Source: Rhodothermales bacterium (lineage in GTDB: Bacteria; Bacteroidota; Rhodothermia; Rhodothermales; Bin80). From it: 36,398 nucleotides of DNA. A program made the translations under genes and the position numbers. The stretch's first letter is position 1; every line of letters begins with the position of its first letter. The notes beneath the pieces were generated by a model that saw only the letters and a program-made list of their open reading frames with translations, ran no database searches and was not told the origin of the DNA. Positions 35,450 through 36,398 of the stretch are shown piece after piece. The stretch is taken from assembly GCA_012271205.1 (NCBI GenBank), contig JAAXGT010000160.1, positions 1 to 36,398 on the forward strand, given 5' to 3'.

Positions 35450-36398
35450 GCTGGAGAATTTCGGCGAGTGCAGCAAGCGGAATCACTTCGCCACTTCGTC
35501 GGGACTGCCGCTCTGGACCGCCATAGACAACAGCCCGGAGCCCGACTCGTGGCAACAAGATCGTGACCCGGTCGAGGGCATCGAACCAGTCAGACGCGAC
35601 CATTGCACCTGACTTGATCTCGATGGCGCCCATGTCGTTGCCGTTATCGCAGAGGAGATCGCACTCTGGGCTACGGATGTCCCGGAAGAAGGAAGGGCTG
35701 GAGCGGCGACCTCGGTTGAAACGGTGCTTGAGCTCCTCGGCGACGACTGCGTTTTCGAACAATGCGTCGCGAAGTGGATGGGTCGCCACTTGTCCGGCAT
35801 GCTCGATGCCGATGAGATGGCTCGCGAGCCCCGCGTCGTAAAAGTAGAGCTTTGGCGACTTGACCAGGCGCTTGCGAATGTTGGCGAAGAATGGTGGAGC
35901 TGGAACACGATGTGGCTTACTTCCAAGATCATCAGCCAGTACCGTGCTGGGGTGTGGGAGACCCCGGCATCCGCGCCGAGTGAGGTAAGATTTGCCAGCT
36001 GTCCCACCCGCCGGCGCACAGGCGGACAAAGCACCGAAAGCTGAAGATGTTGCGGATCTTTCCGATTTGGTGGACGTCGCGCTCGACATAGGTCCCGAAA
36101 TAGTCGTCAAGAGCTGGGCAGGGTTCCAGCCTCTGGTCATAAATGCGGGGGTAGAACCCCGAATAGAGCATGTTGCCAATATCGCTGCTCGTACTCGTTT
36201 GCTGCAGTTCAGCCATTGAGAACGGCAGCAGGCGGAGTAGTGCAGTGCGCCCAGCGAGCGACTGACTGATGGCATCGGAAAGCCGGAACTGCTCGCTGCC
36301 GGCCAGTGCGAAAAGGCTGTTCTGCTGCGCCTCGTCGGCAAAAACTTGGAGATAGGACAGGAGATCGGGGACACGCTGAATCTCGTCGAGGGTAGCGC
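35450..36398 (-). pseudogene. DUF4143 AAA ATPase, frameshifted, 5' end beyond window
   Basis: The right edge is coding: the Walker B-type TLDEIQRVPDLLSYLQ is visible, followed by ALAGSEQFRLSDAISQSLAG, then RTALLRLLPFSMAEL and YFGTYVERDV, all standard for the archaeal-type ATPase plus DUF4143. Near 36008 the frame shifts by one base (CAGG to CAG.VGQLANLTSLG) and near 35900 it shifts again (IVFQL to PPFFANIRKRLVKSP). The last frame contains the DUF4143 core KLYFYDAGLASHLIG and ALFENAVVAEELKHRF, and then IEIKSG, where the ExK Lys occurs as in the nuclease-like fold. Two single-base shifts break the gene; sequencing error is possible, but the neighbouring helicase is also decayed. Such ATPases occur as accessory genes of uncertain function in many bacteria. 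Confidence 0.75.

Noticed and set aside
36280-36330. Possible third frameshift in the DUF4143 gene
   Set aside because: Careful re-reading shows that the Walker B part and the following LAGSEQFRL segment are in the same frame, so only the two shifts near 36008 and 35900 remain.
1-36398. CRISPR array, tRNA, rRNA, prophage or complete insertion sequence
   Set aside because: None seen on reading; only an IS30 remnant and single hairpins or repeats were found.

Overview
The window reads as a chromosome fragment from a member of the Bacteroidota/Rhodothermota group, probably a marine, uncultured Rhodothermales-like organism. The basis is family content: two DUF5916 proteins (CBM9-like domain plus outer-membrane barrel), a large secreted protein with a type IX-secretion-like C-terminal domain, a DUF4783 protein, an NtrY-like giant sensor kinase, and mostly weak Shine-Dalgarno sequences. 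No rRNA, tRNA, CRISPR array or intact insertion sequence was seen.

Layout. 1-3542 (+): 5'-truncated DUF5916 protein and an AbgT-family transporter. 3817-7215 (-): a 1132-residue secreted protein with fibronectin-like and sorting domains. 7216-9010: scar region holding a decayed second DUF5916 gene (-) and an IS30-type transposase remnant (+). 9129-14042: TonB-like protein (-), AcuI/YhdH oxidoreductase (+), a long hairpin repeat and a two-module M16 protease (-). 14043-15103: about 1 kb with no recognisable gene, perhaps a decayed reading frame. 15104-22070 (+): GMC oxidoreductase, D-2-hydroxyacid dehydrogenase, DUF4783 protein and giant sensor kinase, the last three stop-to-start. 22178-27251 (+): acidic, methionine-containing lipoprotein, then a CusB-like adaptor and a CusA/CzcA-like RND pump. 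27218-34445 (-): KduI/IolB-type isomerase, TRAP transporter (P, Q, M subunits), UxaB, CysS and an HhH-GPD protein, tightly packed. 34446-36398: a second scar holding a frameshifted DUF4143 ATPase and a shattered DEAD/DEAH helicase remnant (both -).

Function. The clearest pathway is hexuronate use: TRAP uptake, a KduI/IolB-like isomerase and tagaturonate reductase in one packed run that continues into cysteinyl-tRNA synthetase. The second is metal or drug efflux (adaptor plus pump, without an outer-membrane channel in the window). The third is a probable sensing unit, a kinase coupled to DUF4783 with no response regulator nearby. I found no convincing intact new defence or mobile system. The most unusual items are the uronate isomerase with a rebuilt metal-site loop and no UxaC or UxaA in view, a dehydrogenase lacking its catalytic glutamate, the acidic lipoprotein beside the metal pump, and the two pseudogene scars.
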